Source of the DNA: Buxus sempervirens
Taxonomy: Eukaryota > Streptophyta > Magnoliopsida > Buxales > Buxaceae
Length of the DNA: 64,000 nucleotides
Reading direction: 5' to 3'
NCBI GenBank assembly: GCA_947561395.2
Contig: OX387184.1
Coordinates: 30,432,766 to 30,496,765 of the forward strand
Part shown: in pieces, positions 32,349-43,780 of the stretch
How positions within the stretch are numbered: position 1 is the first letter of the stretch
Layout: each line of letters opens with the position of its first letter
Program-made: the position numbers and the translations under genes
The notes under the pieces: model-generated
The model's input: the letters and a program-made list of their open reading frames with translations, nothing else
Database searches by the model: none
Told to the model about the DNA's origin: nothing

Positions 32349-35342
32349 TCAAGTCTGCATTCTTCTATCAGAATATGCTGGATCCTCAATGTGCAATTCT
32401 GCCACTGGTTCTAATTGGAAACCTTCATGGAAAGGCTTAAGTCTATGTCCATTCACTTTGAACACTTTGGAAGTGATTAAGCTTTGCACTTCAACTGCAC
32501 CATGAGGAAAAATATTAGTAACAATAAAAGGTCCAATCCAACGAGAACGCAACTTACCAGGAAATAGACGAAGCCTTGAATGGTAAAGAAGGACTTTTTG
32601 ACCAATTTGAAACTCTTTTCTAGAGATCATCTTATCATGGAAAGCTTTTGTCTTTTCTTTATAAATCCTTGCACTCTCATAGGCATCATTTTGAATTTCC
32701 TCTAGTTCTTGTAGCTGCAACTTCCTATGATCTCCATTCTCATCCATCTTAATGTTAAAATTCTTGACAGCCCAATAAGCCTTGTGTTCTAATTCAACCG
32801 GAAGGTGGCATGGCTTCCCAAACACCAACCGATAAGGGGACATACCAATAGGAGTCTTGTATGCAGTCCTATATGCCCACAAAGCATCATCTAAGCGCAA
32901 ACTCCAATCTTTTCGATTTGGATTTACTGTTTTTTCAAGAATGGACTTGATTTCTTTATTCGATGCTTCAGCTTGTCCACTAGTTTGTGGGTGATATGCA
33001 GTTGAAACTTTGTGGGTAACATGATATTTCTTCAGCAAAGCTTCCACAGTTCGATTGCAGAAATGAGTACCTCGGTCATTGATTAAAGCTCTTGGGATTC
33101 CAAATCTGGAAAATATATTTGACTTAAGAAAATCTGCAACAACTTTAGAATCATCAGTCCTGGTGGCTTTTGCTTCCACCCATTTTGAGACATAATCAAC
33201 AGCAAGGAGGATATAAACATAACCAAAGGACAAAGGGAAAGGTCCCATAAAATCAATGCCCCAAACATAAAAAATTTCACAAAACAGTATAGGGGTTTGT
33301 GGCATCTCATTCTTTTGGGAAATATTACCTGTTCTTTGACAATTAACACATGACTTACAAAAGGAATATGCATCTCGGAACAGATGTGGCCAATAAAAAC
33401 CACATTCTAGTACCTTTCTTGCTGTTCTTTTAGCTTCAAAGTGTCCTCCACATGCATAAGAATGACAAAAGGTGAGAATGGAAGTAATTTCATGTTTAGG
33501 TACACACCTTCTTATTACTTGATCTGCACAATGCTTCCATAAGTAGGGATCATCCCATACAAAATACTTACAGTCACTCTTTAGCTTGTCTCTTTGAGCT
33601 TTAACTAAATCAGGAGGTAACACATTAGTAACCAAATAATTGACAATATTTGCATACCAAGGTAACTTCAAACTTGCTAAAAACAGTTGCTCATCAGGGA
33701 ATGTTTCGTGCAACTGAAGTGTATCCTCTACATGAGTTAAGCGACTCAAGTGATCTGCAACGCAGTTTTCTGTCCCTCTTTTATCTTTGATTACCATATC
33801 GAATTCACTCAAGAGAAGTATCCATCTGATCAATCTTGGTTTTGCTTCTTTCTTCGTCATCAAATAGCGAAGAGCTGCATGATCAAAATAAACAATTACT
33901 TTAGTACCAAGTAAGTAAGAACGGAACTTTTCCAAAGCAAAAACAACAGCTAACAGTTCTTTCTCAGTAGTAGTGTAATTCTGTTGTGCATCATTCAAAG
34001 TTCTGGAAGCATAGTAGATGGCATGAGATGCCTTGCCAATTCTTTGACCCAAAACAGCTCCTACAGCATAATCACTGGCATCACACATGATCTCAAAAGG
34101 CACAGTCCAATCAGGTGGCTGTATTACAGGGGTAGATGTCAACAGTGCTTTCAACTTGTCAAATGCCCTTTTGCATGCTTCATCAAACTCAAAGGTCACA
34201 TCCTTTTGTAGCAACTTGCATAAGGGGGATGCTATGTTGGAGAAGTCTTTGATAAATCTTCTGTAAAAGCCTGCATGTCCAAGAAAAGAACGAATCTCCC
34301 GTACACTAGTAGGATAAGGTAAAGATTGAATAATATCCACTTTAGCTTTATCTACCTCAATTCCTTTAGATGAAACAACATGACCCAATACTATACCTTG
34401 CTCAACTAGAAAATGACATTTTTCAGAATTTAACACAAGGTTAGTTTCTATGCATCTTTGAAGAACAAGTGTAAGGTTATGCAAACAGTTGTCAAAGGAA
34501 TCTCCATGAACTGTAAAATCATCCATGAAAACTTCTATGAATTGTTCAAGATATTCAGAAAATATGCTAACCATACACCTTTGGAAAGTAGCTGGGGCAT
34601 TGCAAAGGCCGAAAGGCATTCGTCGATATGCAAAAGTGCCAAATGGGCATGTGAACGTTGTCTTTTCTTGATCTTCAGGAGCAATGGCAATCTGGAAGTA
34701 ACCTGAATAACCATCAAGAAAACAGTAGTAAGAATGACCAGCTAATCGTTCAAGCATTTGATCAATAAAAGGCAAAGGAAAGTGATCCTTGCGGGTTACA
34801 GCATTTAATTTTCTGTAATCTATACAAACCCTCCACCCATTCTGAACTCGGGTGGGAACTAACTCATCATGCTGATTTTTCACCACTGTTATTCTAGTCT
34901 TCTTAGGAACCACTTGAACTGGGCTAACCCAACAGCTATCTGAAATAGGATAGATCATCCCAACTTCCAGAAGTTTTAGGATTTCCTTTTTCACTACATC
35001 CATCATGGGTGGGTTCAGCTTTCTTTGTGGTTGACGTGAAGGTTTTGCTCCTTCTTCCAGCAAAATCCGATGCATGCATGTAGATGGACTGATTCCCTTA
35101 ATATCTGCAATTGCCCAGCCAATAGCCATTTGATGCTTCTTAAGAACTTGGACAAGTTGTTCCTCTTGAGAGGCAGTCAGTTTGTTGGAGATGATTACTG
35201 GCAAGGTTCCTTTCTCTCCAAGAAATGCATATTTCAGATAGTTTGGAAGAGGTTTCAAATCTGGAATGGGGGGCTGAAAAACAGAGGGTAAAGGCCTCTT
35301 GTTAGAAATTGGTAATGCAATGTGTTGAAAAGAATCTGTATC
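32349..35342 (-). CDS. Pol of element B: RT, RNase H and integrase (Athila-like)
   Basis: The frame is open from the TAA at 35343-35345; the first ATG is at 35258, giving 969 codons. Counting from that Met, RT has FMDD at 244-247. RNase H residues are visible as D393 (CDAS), E434 (EKELLAV), D459 (FDHAALRY) and D502 (ADHLSRL). The integrase finger ends CKSCVNCQ near 634-641, and the DDE triad is D669, D728 and E764 with a 35-residue spacing. The C-terminal GPFIV...RLKPF is the usual Athila end. All catalytic residues are intact. About 28 further in-frame codons lie between the TAA and the ATG. Confidence 0.94.
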   Translation of the reverse strand, partial: DTDSFQHIALPISNKRPLPSVFQPPIPDLKPLPNYLKYAFLGEKGTLPVIISNKLTASQEEQLVQVLKKHQMAIGWAIADIKGISPSTCMHRILLEEGAKPSRQPQRKLNPPMMDVVKKEILKLLEVGMIYPISDSCWVSPVQVVPKKTRITVVKNQHDELVPTRVQNGWRVCIDYRKLNAVTRKDHFPLPFIDQMLERLAGHSYYCFLDGYSGYFQIAIAPEDQEKTTFTCPFGTFAYRRMPFGLCNAPATFQRCMVSIFSEYLEQFIEVFMDDFTVHGDSFDNCLHNLTLVLQRCIETNLVLNSEKCHFLVEQGIVLGHVVSSKGIEVDKAKVDIIQSLPYPTSVREIRSFLGHAGFYRRFIKDFSNIASPLCKLLQKDVTFEFDEACKRAFDKLKALLTSTPVIQPPDWTVPFEIMCDASDYAVGAVLGQRIGKASHAIYYASRTLNDAQQNYTTTEKELLAVVFALEKFRSYLLGTKVIVYFDHAALRYLMTKKEAKPRLIRWILLLSEFDMVIKDKRGTENCVADHLSRLTHVEDTLQLHETFPDEQLFLASLKLPWYANIVNYLVTNVLPPDLVKAQRDKLKSDCKYFVWDDPYLWKHCADQVIRRCVPKHEITSILTFCHSYACGGHFEAKRTARKVLECGFYWPHLFRDAYSFCKSCVNCQRTGNISQKNEMPQTPILFCEIFYVWGIDFMGPFPLSFGYVYILLAVDYVSKWVEAKATRTDDSKVVADFLKSNIFSRFGIPRALINDRGTHFCNRTVEALLKKYHVTHKVSTAYHPQTSGQAEASNKEIKSILEKTVNPNRKDWSLRLDDALWAYRTAYKTPIGMSPYRLVFGKPCHLPVELEHKAYWAVKNFNIKMDENGDHRKLQLQELEEIQNDAYESARIYKEKTKAFHDKMISRKEFQIGQKVLLYHSRLRLFPGKLRSRWIGPFIVTNIFPHGAVEVQSLITSKVFKVNGHRLKPFHEGFQLEPVAELHIEDPAYSDRRMQT

Positions 35343-36365
35343 TTATAACTTTGGAGAAACATCCAATGCTGCAACAGTTTCATGTAAATCAGCATTCAAA
35401 ACTAATTCTACATTCTCTTTCTCAAGATGGTTGCTGAGGACAACTTCTAAATTATCTTTTCCATCAAGTTCTAAAGTGTCCTGTGCAAAAGAGTCAATTA
35501 GATCAACAGAGTATACAGGATTTTCATCCCAAGGATATTTCATGGCATCATATATATTAAACTTAACAAATGCACCATCAAATTCCATGGTAAGGGTGCC
35601 TTCATGAACATCTATCATAGTCTTAGATGTTTTTAAGAATGGTCTTCCTAGCAAGATAGGTGCATTCTGGTCACCATTTTCCATATCAAGAACATAAAAA
35701 TCAGCAGGAAAAACCAAATCATTTACTTTCACTAGAACATCCTCCACAACACCCTTAGGATATGCATTTGATCTGTCAGCCAATTGGATTACGACACCAG
35801 TTTTGTTCCAAGGTCCAAGTTTTAAGGAGTCATAAATAGAATATGGCATGACATTTATAGAAGCTCCTAAATCTATCATGGCTTTCTCAAACTTGGTGTC
35901 TCCTATCATACAAGGGATAGTAAACATACCTGGATCATTGCATTTTGTAGGGAGTTTACTTTGAATAACAGCAGAAACATTCTCCCCTACTCTTACTTTC
36001 CCAGTAAGTTTCTGTCTCCTCTTTATGGTACATAGCTCTTTCAGAAATTTGGCATAACCAGGTACTTGTTTAATAGCATCAAAGAGTGGAATATTTACCT
36101 CACATTTTCGGAAAGTCTCATAAAGATCTGAGTTCTCATATTTTCTATTTTCTGTTAAAGCCAAAGGAAAAGGGGGTACTGGTTTATAATAAGGAAGAGG
36201 ATGGAATATACTTGGTTCATTTTCATTTGGAATGTCCTTCATGGCTTCACTGGTTTTCTCCTCTTCTTTATTCAGCATTGTAGGTGTTTGCTTTACTTGA
36301 GTTTCAACTTCTTTACCACTTCTCAAAACAATTGCACTGGCATTCTCTCTTGGATTCACTACTGT
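35343..36365 (-). CDS. Protease region of element B
   Basis: The same frame as gag, immediately after the TAG at 36366-36368; the first ATG-type start is near 36359 but the frame is open from the TAG. It begins NPRENASAIVLRSGKEV and contains the aspartic protease with DLGASINVMP, the normal Athila form, then VLLGRPFLKTSKTMIDV-type sequence. It ends in a TAA (35343-35345) just before the RT lead-in. Expression would need readthrough or reinitiation. Confidence 0.88.
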   Translation of the reverse strand, partial: TVVNPRENASAIVLRSGKEVETQVKQTPTMLNKEEEKTSEAMKDIPNENEPSIFHPLPYYKPVPPFPLALTENRKYENSDLYETFRKCEVNIPLFDAIKQVPGYAKFLKELCTIKRRQKLTGKVRVGENVSAVIQSKLPTKCNDPGMFTIPCMIGDTKFEKAMIDLGASINVMPYSIYDSLKLGPWNKTGVVIQLADRSNAYPKGVVEDVLVKVNDLVFPADFYVLDMENGDQNAPILLGRPFLKTSKTMIDVHEGTLTMEFDGAFVKFNIYDAMKYPWDENPVYSVDLIDSFAQDTLELDGKDNLEVVLSNHLEKENVELVLNADLHETVAALDVSPKL

Positions 36366-37745
36366 CTAAGAAGGTAATTTTCCTGAATTTTGTGCTTCCA
36401 AACAACTAATGGCAATGGCCATTTGACCTACTTGGTTCTCCAAGCCTTGAATACTGTTTCTTGTCTCTTGCTGGAAGTGTTTTGTCTCCTGTTGAAATTG
36501 CACAGTGTTAGTGGCAAGAGATTTAACAATATCTTCTAAAGACATACCAGAATTAGAAGTGTGGCCCTGTTGTTGTCTTGGGGGGTATGGTTGCTTATAT
36601 TGCTGGAAATTTGATCTGTTTGGAGGTATTGGCTGAGTTGCTTGTGGATTCCCATATCTAAGATTTGGGTGATCCCTCCACCCTGGGTTATATGTATCTG
36701 AATAAGGATCATATTTCCTTTGAGGTTGTCCAGGAAAACCATTTGCCCAGTTTGCTTGTTCATCATATTCCTCTCTAAGAGTTGGACATATGTCTGTTGC
36801 ATGTCCTTCTACAGAGCAAATTCCACAAACCTTTGCTGTTTGCATGTTACCTACAGCCATATTACGAACAAGAGAAGTTAGACTTGCAATTTGCTGTTCA
36901 AGGGAAGAAATATTTACCTCTTTGCCTTGTTTAGATGAAGAATCAAGTCTACTGCCAAATTGTTGAGATTTGGCTGCCATATTTGCAATCAGATTTCTAG
37001 CAGCTTCTGGAGTTTTATCTACCAAAGATCCTCCACTGGCAGCATCAATTATGTTTCTTTCAGTGGGTAAAAGTCCTTCATAAAAGTACTGGATCAGTAG
37101 CTGTTCATTGATTTGATGATGGGGACAGCTTGCACACAACTTCTTGAATCTTTCCCAATACTCATACAGAGATTCTCCATTGTTTTGCCTTACACCACAA
37201 ATTTCTTTTCTTATATTTGCTGCTCTTGAAGCTGGGAAATATTTTTCAAGAAATAATCTTTTCATTTCATTCCATGTAGTAACAGTCCCAGAAGGTAAGT
37301 AATAAAGCCAATCTTTAGCCGAATCCTTCAAAGAGAATGGGAAGGCTCTTAATTTAATCTGCTCTTCAGTCACTCCAGTGGGTTTCATGCTTATACACAC
37401 CACGTGAAACTCCTTCAGATGTTTGTGAGGTTCTTCACCTGCAAATCCATGAAAAGAAGGCAAAAGATGTATCAGTCCAGACTTTAATTCAAAATTAGTT
37501 GCCACATCTAAAGTAGGAAAAGTTATACATAAAGGTTGCTGATTTAAATCAGGAGCAGCAAGCTCTTTCAAAGTTCTGTTTCCAGCCATGGTTCCTTCTT
37601 CTTCGGAATCAGATTCACCAGCAAAAAGAGATGGATCGTTCTCTTCTAAATGTCTCTGTGCTGCCCTCCGTAGCCTGTGCAAACTTCTTTCGATTTCTGG
37701 ATCTTTCTGCAAATAACCTTGGTTAGAAGATCGAGTTGCAGTCAT
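36366..37745 (-). CDS. Gag of element B
   Basis: The start is ATG 37745 (MTATRSSNQGY); the frame extends two codons further upstream only through a non-ATG codon. The gag core is FELKSGLIHLLPSFHG through KDWLYYLPSG and ANIRKEICG to PHHQINEQLLIQYFYEGLLP. A short CX2CX4HX4C knuckle (CGICSVEGHATDIC) follows, then a Gln/Pro-rich tail and QVGQMA. It ends LPS followed by TAG exactly at the gag/protease border. The product would form the particle. Confidence 0.92.
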   Translation of the reverse strand: MTATRSSNQGYLQKDPEIERSLHRLRRAAQRHLEENDPSLFAGESDSEEEGTMAGNRTLKELAAPDLNQQPLCITFPTLDVATNFELKSGLIHLLPSFHGFAGEEPHKHLKEFHVVCISMKPTGVTEEQIKLRAFPFSLKDSAKDWLYYLPSGTVTTWNEMKRLFLEKYFPASRAANIRKEICGVRQNNGESLYEYWERFKKLCASCPHHQINEQLLIQYFYEGLLPTERNIIDAASGGSLVDKTPEAARNLIANMAAKSQQFGSRLDSSSKQGKEVNISSLEQQIASLTSLVRNMAVGNMQTAKVCGICSVEGHATDICPTLREEYDEQANWANGFPGQPQRKYDPYSDTYNPGWRDHPNLRYGNPQATQPIPPNRSNFQQYKQPYPPRQQQGHTSNSGMSLEDIVKSLATNTVQFQQETKHFQQETRNSIQGLENQVGQMAIAISCLEAQNSGKLPS

Positions 37746-37776
37746 AAACAATCAAAGATGATTATCAAAGAGAAAC

Positions 37777-37794
37777 TCCCCGGCAACGGCGCCA
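37777..37794 (-). promoter_or_regulatory. Primer-binding site of element B (tRNA-Asp)
   Basis: The complement reads TGGCGCCGTTGCCGGGGA, five bases from the 5' LTR end. This is the Athila-type site complementary to tRNA-Asp. The identical 18-mer primes element G. Confidence 0.92.
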
Positions 37795-37799
37795 AAATT

Positions 37800-39425
37800 T
37801 GGTGACTGTCGTACACAACCAAAAATAAACCACTACTTAAAAATATGCATATAGCAAGGTGAGTAGGGATCGTTCCACCGAGAGTTTTTATCTCTTTTTA
37901 TGCTTTATAAAACAGAATTAAGAGGGGGGGTTTTGTCACAATGAGATCAGAAAATAACAGATTACTAAAAAGACTTTAATAAATCAATCAAGAAAACAAA
38001 CCTTGGTCTAGGTTAACATCCACCATCGGAATATCAAAGCTGATCATAGATGCTAGAATATATCAATTCACACATTGAACATTCACCCTTGGAAATACTT
38101 TCCAAACTCTTTCAATTATAGTTAATCAGAAAACAAGCGATCTAATTAACCCTAACTACTAAACAACCTCACACAAGCGGTAAAGATTTAATCCAGCAGC
38201 AGCTTTAGGGACTAGAAAGAATGATGAATCTAAACAATACAATCACCAGCGGCTGTATTTAATCTAGCAGAAAATTCTTCCTAAAGTCTAACAATTCCTG
38301 ACGCAGCAAATTACTAAACCTCAGTTGCTTCGCAGATTAGAGGGATCAAACAATTACGGATTTGATATCTAGCCTAGCAATAAATTGCAACGAATAATGA
38401 ACTAGTAGGCCTCCTAGCAATTAGACGGGACAATCATGAGAATAAACATAGAAGAATATTCAATGCTCAAGTATAAACTGAACAATTAAAACATTAAGAT
38501 CTCACAGCTTTATTAATTCCGAGGTTTCAGCCTCCTTTGACCAAGAATAAAAGTTTAGCCACACATGGCCATGGATCACAAACTCAAAAGATAAATAGAA
38601 GAAGAGGAAGAGAAAGAGGACGTCCAGAACTTAGAAAAGCTCTCTAGCAAAAAAACTCTCCTCTTCACGTTTCAACTCCTCCTTTATAGAAATCACATAA
38701 ACTTGCCCAAAAATCCCTTGAAAAGAAAATAGAAATTTTCCTTCCAAGACTCCTAAGGAAGAGAGAACTTCCTTTCCTTGTATATCCACGACTTAGAAGT
38801 CCAAAAACGACCTAATCTTCTTAATTAGAAACCCCTTAAAGTCCTCCTAAAAACTAGAAGAAGATCCCCAAGAAAAAGGAAACAAATCCGCAAAGTTCGG
38901 AATTTTATAACAGGTTTTAATACTTGATCGTTCGAACGTTCATCGAACGCGGGTCGAACGTTCAGGTCAAAAAGTTGTTTCCTCTTCTCTTGTTTGAACG
39001 TTCATCGAACGGCCAGCGAACGCTGCTCACAATTTCTCTATTTTTCACCAACGTTCGAACGACAGGCGAACGTTCAGCGAACGCTGCTCTCGGGTTTCTC
39101 TGTAGAACACCAACGTTCGAACGACAGGCGAACGGCCAGCGAACGCTACTCTCGGGTTTCTCTGCAGAACACCAACGTTCGAACGACAGGCGAACGGCCA
39201 GCGAACGTTGATCATATCTTCTGCAATTTGACTCCGATTTTTGCGCCGTTTGAACCGTGACTTCTATAATCACCGAGAGTATCTCAGTTTAGCTTCATTT
39301 TGCCCACATGCTGCCAATTGTAACCTAAATCAAAATATGAGCATAATCAGTATATTTAGGCACAAAAATAAATTCAAAAGGTTAAACATTAGTAGAGAAA
39401 AATATAACAAATTAAGTTCTTATCA
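37800..39425 (-). repeat. 5' LTR of element B
   Basis: A 1626-bp copy of the LTR at 29311-30937, including the palindromic repeat block at 38924-39213. Confidence 0.93.
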
Positions 39426-40271
39426 GGATACTACGTGTTTGCATTCTATGGTAGAGATAGGCTACTACCTGAAGGTTGGCTTTTATTACTGATATGATGT
39501 TTGATTCTCAGGTTGATGGATTGTTTATTTAAAAAGGAAATATTGAAATGTCATAATTGAATAGAATTGCTATGAGTTAATGAGAACTGTTAAAATGGAA
39601 TATTATGGAATCATGAATAAAATGTGGAACTGCTCTTAAGAAGACACTAAAGAAAATAAACCAGGAACCATGGGAATGTGAAATATAATACATTGTCCTT
39701 TAAATTGAACGGAAATGCACAGGATTAACTTCTTTTATTTCGGGCACTGAGTAAATGTTTGTTTTATATTGAGATTATTCGTTTATCTTATTGACCGTAA
39801 TTAGTCGTCTATTTTACCAAGCATGAAACCACTGTTATTTTCTATATGTATAAACTGTTTCCTCATGCATGTGTTACCTACTGAGATATTCGTATCTCAC
39901 CCCTACTTTATATTCTATTTTTCAGGTCATCTTGGAGAGGACGCCACGGGTTAGACAGATAGTGGGTTGAAGCCTAGAAATTCCATATGAAAAGAGTAGG
40001 ATGATTTTATATAGTTGTATTTATTTTATTGGAATCATAATAGATGATTTGGTAGGATATTAAGAGTTAGTTAATTTGTAGTTGCCTTCATTTGAGTAAT
40101 TGATGTAATAAGGAGATTCAGTTTATAATAAATGATTTAAGCTTCCTAGCACTCTGATAAATCTTAGTTCTTTATTTCCTTATATTTGAACTGATTGTAA
40201 TGTACCACAAGTTAATGCCTTGATCCGAGTCAAAATGAGAAAAAAAAATGACCCGGATTCGGGGCGTTACA

Positions 40272-41387
40272 CTTGGGAACCTGGGAATCCCCAAATTTCT
40301 AAAATTCTCTTTGTGGGTCACTTGGAAACCATTTAATTTCAAGCAAATCAAAATTCAAAGAAAAAAAAAAGGAAAATGATCTAAAATCAATTTTCTTTGA
40401 AGCAAATTGAGTTTCTTTTTAACTCAAAATCTTTAAAGAAAATTTAAAAATATTGCGGGCCATCTGAAAGCCTTTGAATTTTAGATTTTCTTCAAATAGC
40501 TCATAGGCCTCTGAAAGCCTTTGAATTTAAGATTTTTTTTTAACCTCATAGGCATCTAAAAGCCTTGGAATTTCAGAAATTCAATTCATAGGACAACAGA
40601 AGGCCTTCAAAAACTTCAGATTTCATAGGCCACCAGTAGCTTTTGAATTTCAATTTTTCATAAGCCTTAGGGAAGCTTGAGTAATTCCCTAACCTCATAG
40701 GCCTTCTAAAGCCTTAATTTAGAAACTCATAGGACTACTGGAAGCCTAAAATTCCAGAAATTTTCAAAAACTTCATAGGCATAAGGAAGCCTGCGTAATT
40801 CCTTAACTCATATGACTTTTGAAAGTCTGAAATTTCAGATTTTTTATCTTCATAAGCCCTTGGAAACTTGAGTAATTCTAAGACACTCCTTGATTTGTCT
40901 AAAAACTTTCACTTTATGCATTTCATATTTTGTGGGACATGTTGGAAGCCCTAGAATATTCCAACAATGTTTTATGGTCTTTTCGTACCAACCAATTCGT
41001 AAGCCCTTGGAAGCTTGAGTAATTCCAAGACACCCTATGATTTGTCTAAAAGCTTTTATTTTAGGCATTTCATATCTTGTGGGACATGTTGGAAGCCCTA
41101 AAATATTCCAACAACTCTCTGGATGGTCCTTTTCGTACCAACCAATTCATAAGCCCTTGGAATCTTGAGTAATTCCAAGACACTTTGTGATTTGTCTAAA
41201 AACTTTATTTTAGGCATTGCATATCTTGTAGGATATGTTGGAAGCCCTAAAATATTCCAACAATTCTTTTAACTCAAGAAAAAAAAAATCCAAACTCATG
41301 TTCACATAACCTGCATACATGCATTCATAGGTGTGTGAATAAGATGTAAATTGGTTCTGACATATTTCTTTATTTTTCTTTTTCCAG
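40272..41387 (+). other. Untranslated leader of element T, second part
   Basis: It continues the leader interrupted by C1. Short, diverged CATAGGC...GAAAGCCTTTGAATTT words are repeated from 40490, followed by three clear units of about 148 bp. A strong 3' splice site (TTCTTTTTCCAG) ends at 41388, about 50 bases before the gag ATG. Confidence 0.7.
40851..41270 (+). repeat. Tandem repeat of about 148 bp, three units, in T leader
   Basis: Units start at 40851, 40998 and 41148 with (C/T)ATAAGCCCTTGGAA or a close variant. Each contains GAGTAATTC(C/T)AAGACAC and GGAAGCCCTA(A/G)AATATTCC. The third unit ends near 41270. Confidence 0.88.
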
Positions 41388-41440
41388 GTACCAAGATACT
41401 TGCAACCATTGCTCCTGTGATCAGATCAAGAGCCCGCATA

Positions 41441-43780
41441 ATGAATCCCACTGATAATCAAGCCACTGTTCCGACTCAAGACTTTGCTCAACTGCAAGAG
41501 CAAGTGGTAGGGATCACCCAAATGCTGGAAAACTTATTGGCAGCTTAAGCCCAGCAAGCCCAAGCCCAAGCCCAAGCCCAGAATCAAGCCTCCACTTCCC
41601 ACTAAGCACCTCCATATCAAACCAACATTCCACCTCCAGCTCAACCTATCCCTAAACCCATTTTTGAACCTATCCCTGAACATATACTGATCAGGGAGGA
41701 TACTGTTGAATCTGAGAAGGAGAAGGAAAAAGAAAGGATGAGGGACGAGATGGAAAGAAAGTTCTTGCATAGGCTGGAAATGATCCAAGAGGAACTGAGG
41801 GAAGTAAAAGGGGTGAATAATTTTTGAGGCACCAATTTCAAAGACTTGTGCCTATACCCCGATGTATGCTTACCGGCCAAATTCAAATGCCCAGACTTTG
41901 ACAAGTATGATGGTTCTGGTTGCCCCATGAGTCATCTGAAGCTCTATTGTGGGGCCCTATGCCAATTCAGTCGAGATGATGGCATACTGATCCAGCTATT
42001 CCAGAGGAGTTTGACAGGAGCTGCTCTGAGGTGGTTTGCCACAGTTGACCATGGGAAGATTAGAATATGGAAGGATCTGGCCGACGCCTTCTTGTCCCAA
42101 TACAAGTTTAACTCAGAAATCGTGCTAGATAGGTACGACATAGTGAGGATGAGCAAGGGAAGAGATGAATCTGTAAGGCAATACGCCAAGAGGTGGAGAG
42201 AGACTGCCTCCTAAGTCAGGCCACCTATGCTGGAGCCAAAAATGATATCAACTTTTATTGGAACACTAGGGCAGCCCTTCTACAACCATCTAGTGGGATA
42301 GACTACCACCAATTTTGCGGCCCTAGTACAAGTGGCCAACCAGATTGAGGACGGGGTCAGATCAGAAAAAATAATCGATTACTCTGCTATGGCCGGTCAA
42401 TCAGATTCCTCCACCTCTTTTGCAGAGAAGAAGGGGAATGAAGTTAAAAAGAATGAGGAAGAAAAGAAGGAGAACGTAAACATGGTACAAGCTCCTCCTC
42501 CCAGGAAACCTCTCCACATCAATATTCCCACTCCTACACCCCTGCAGGTCTAGCAGCCACAAACCAACCATCAAACTCTACTCAATATCAATTTCTCTCT
42601 ATCCGTACCTGCGAATTAGAAGAGGGTTTTTAGTAAAGAAGATGGAGATGCTTGGATGGCAACGAGAAGGAATAAAGTCTTCACTCCTATTCCCATGTCT
42701 CCTTCCCAACTATTACCAACCTTACAGAAGGCGGGATATGTAACCCTGAAGAAACCAAACCAAAATGCACCTAAGGGGAGGAATTTTGATCCCTCGGTCA
42801 CTTGTGATTTTCACATGGGTGCACCAGGGCACCCTACTGACAATTGTTGGCCTCTAAAGCACGCCATTCAAGATTTGTTGGATCAAAAAACTTTGTCCTT
42901 CAATACAGCTGCATCCACCCCATCTGGAAACAACATTGGGCAAAATCCCTTGCCTTATCACAATGGGGCAGGCTCATCCAACTTGGTTACAGCCATCTCT
43001 TTCATTGAAAGAACTTTTGACCACCCCTTTCAGTTGATTGCTCCCATTGGGGCTACGGTTAAAATTCATTTTGACCAAGTAAAGAGGGAAGAAGAAACCA
43101 ATGTCATTTCTGGAAGAAATGGAAATGACAGTGCTGTTGAGGACATTAATTATTCTTTGAATCGGGTCTCATCCCTCATGGCCCAGATAAGCATTTCAAG
43201 GCCTCCTTTGATTATAAACTGCAATTCACCCATTGTTCCTCCACCCGTTCCATCAAAGACACCATTGGTCATCAACTATGACCCCACCACAGCTTCAATC
43301 ACCTCTTTCTCTCCATTAGCTGCAAAATCATCTCAGCTAAAAGATCCAAAGCAACTTCAGCCTTTGGTCATAGATGTTCCTTCTACCCATACTGTTTTGA
43401 AATCAACCCCTACAACAAAGGCCCATCTTCCTCCTCTAGTAATCAATGTTCCTAAGCCTTCTTACTCAGAATTAGCTGTATCATGGAACTATAGCGAGAG
43501 CATCACAACCACAATTCCAGGGGTCAAGAAATAGAACCAAGAGGAGGTGAACCTCATGATGAGGTCAGGAAGGTGTGTAGGAGAGGAAGGAAAGGGAAAA
43601 GAACAGGAAGTGGAGAAGGAGAAAAAAGAAGGAGAAGAAAAGAAATTTTAAAGGGTAAAGCAAAAATAGGGGAGGACACCCCCAGGTTGCAGAAAATGAG
43701 GCAACAGACCTCATTAGAATAATAAAAAAAAGTGAATTCAATATTGTCGATCAATTAAATAAGGTCCCTGCCCAGACTGT
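41441..43780 (+). pseudogene. Gag of element T with in-frame stops only
   Basis: From ATG 41441 a single frame continues 698 codons to 43534 with no frameshift but eight stops: TAA 41546, TAA 41603, TGA 41825, TAA 42212, and TAG 42299, 42551, 42617 and 43532. The gag core is PDFDKYDGSGCPMSHLKLYCGAL through ALRWFATVD and AFLSQYKFN. The CDFHMGAPGHPTDNC finger has the CX2H-type spacing usual for Tat gag. Further in-frame remnants extend to about 43780 (IIKKSEFNIVDQLNKVP), where the sequence is joined to LTR C2. Confidence 0.88.

Larger units (their letters stand above)
29311..39425 (-). mobile_element. Element B: nearly intact Athila-like Ty3/gypsy retrotransposon
   Basis: It is 10,115 bp, flanked by a perfect GGATA duplication (29306-29310, 39426-39430). 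On the minus strand it reads 5' LTR (39425-37800), Asp-tRNA primer site, gag, protease, RT-RNase H-integrase, noncoding tail, polypurine tract, 3' LTR (30937-29311). By eye the LTRs differ at about 15 sites in 1.6 kb (near 1%), so the insertion is fairly recent. There is no env-like ORF. The gag-pol frame is continuous except for one TAG and one TAA, both at domain borders. Confidence 0.95.
26950..40271 (+). repeat. Solo LTR C1 (C family) containing element B
   Basis: It starts TGTAAAACCCCG and ends CGGATTCGGGGCGTTACA. Removing element B and one GGATA copy leaves 3202 bp. The flanks TTTGG (26945-26949) and CTTGG (40272-40276) are a target duplication with one change. No primer site follows, so it is a solo LTR. 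It contains a GTAGGT 5' splice-site-like sequence (27797), a GC-rich block (about 27975-28130), a minisatellite (28721-29035), the perfect hairpin (39883-39898) and TTTTTCAG ending at 39925. Confidence 0.88.

Noticed and set aside
30762-39425. A direct-repeat (CRISPR-like) array
   Set aside because: Repeats are LTR copies and minisatellites; spacers are not unique and the genome is a plant's.
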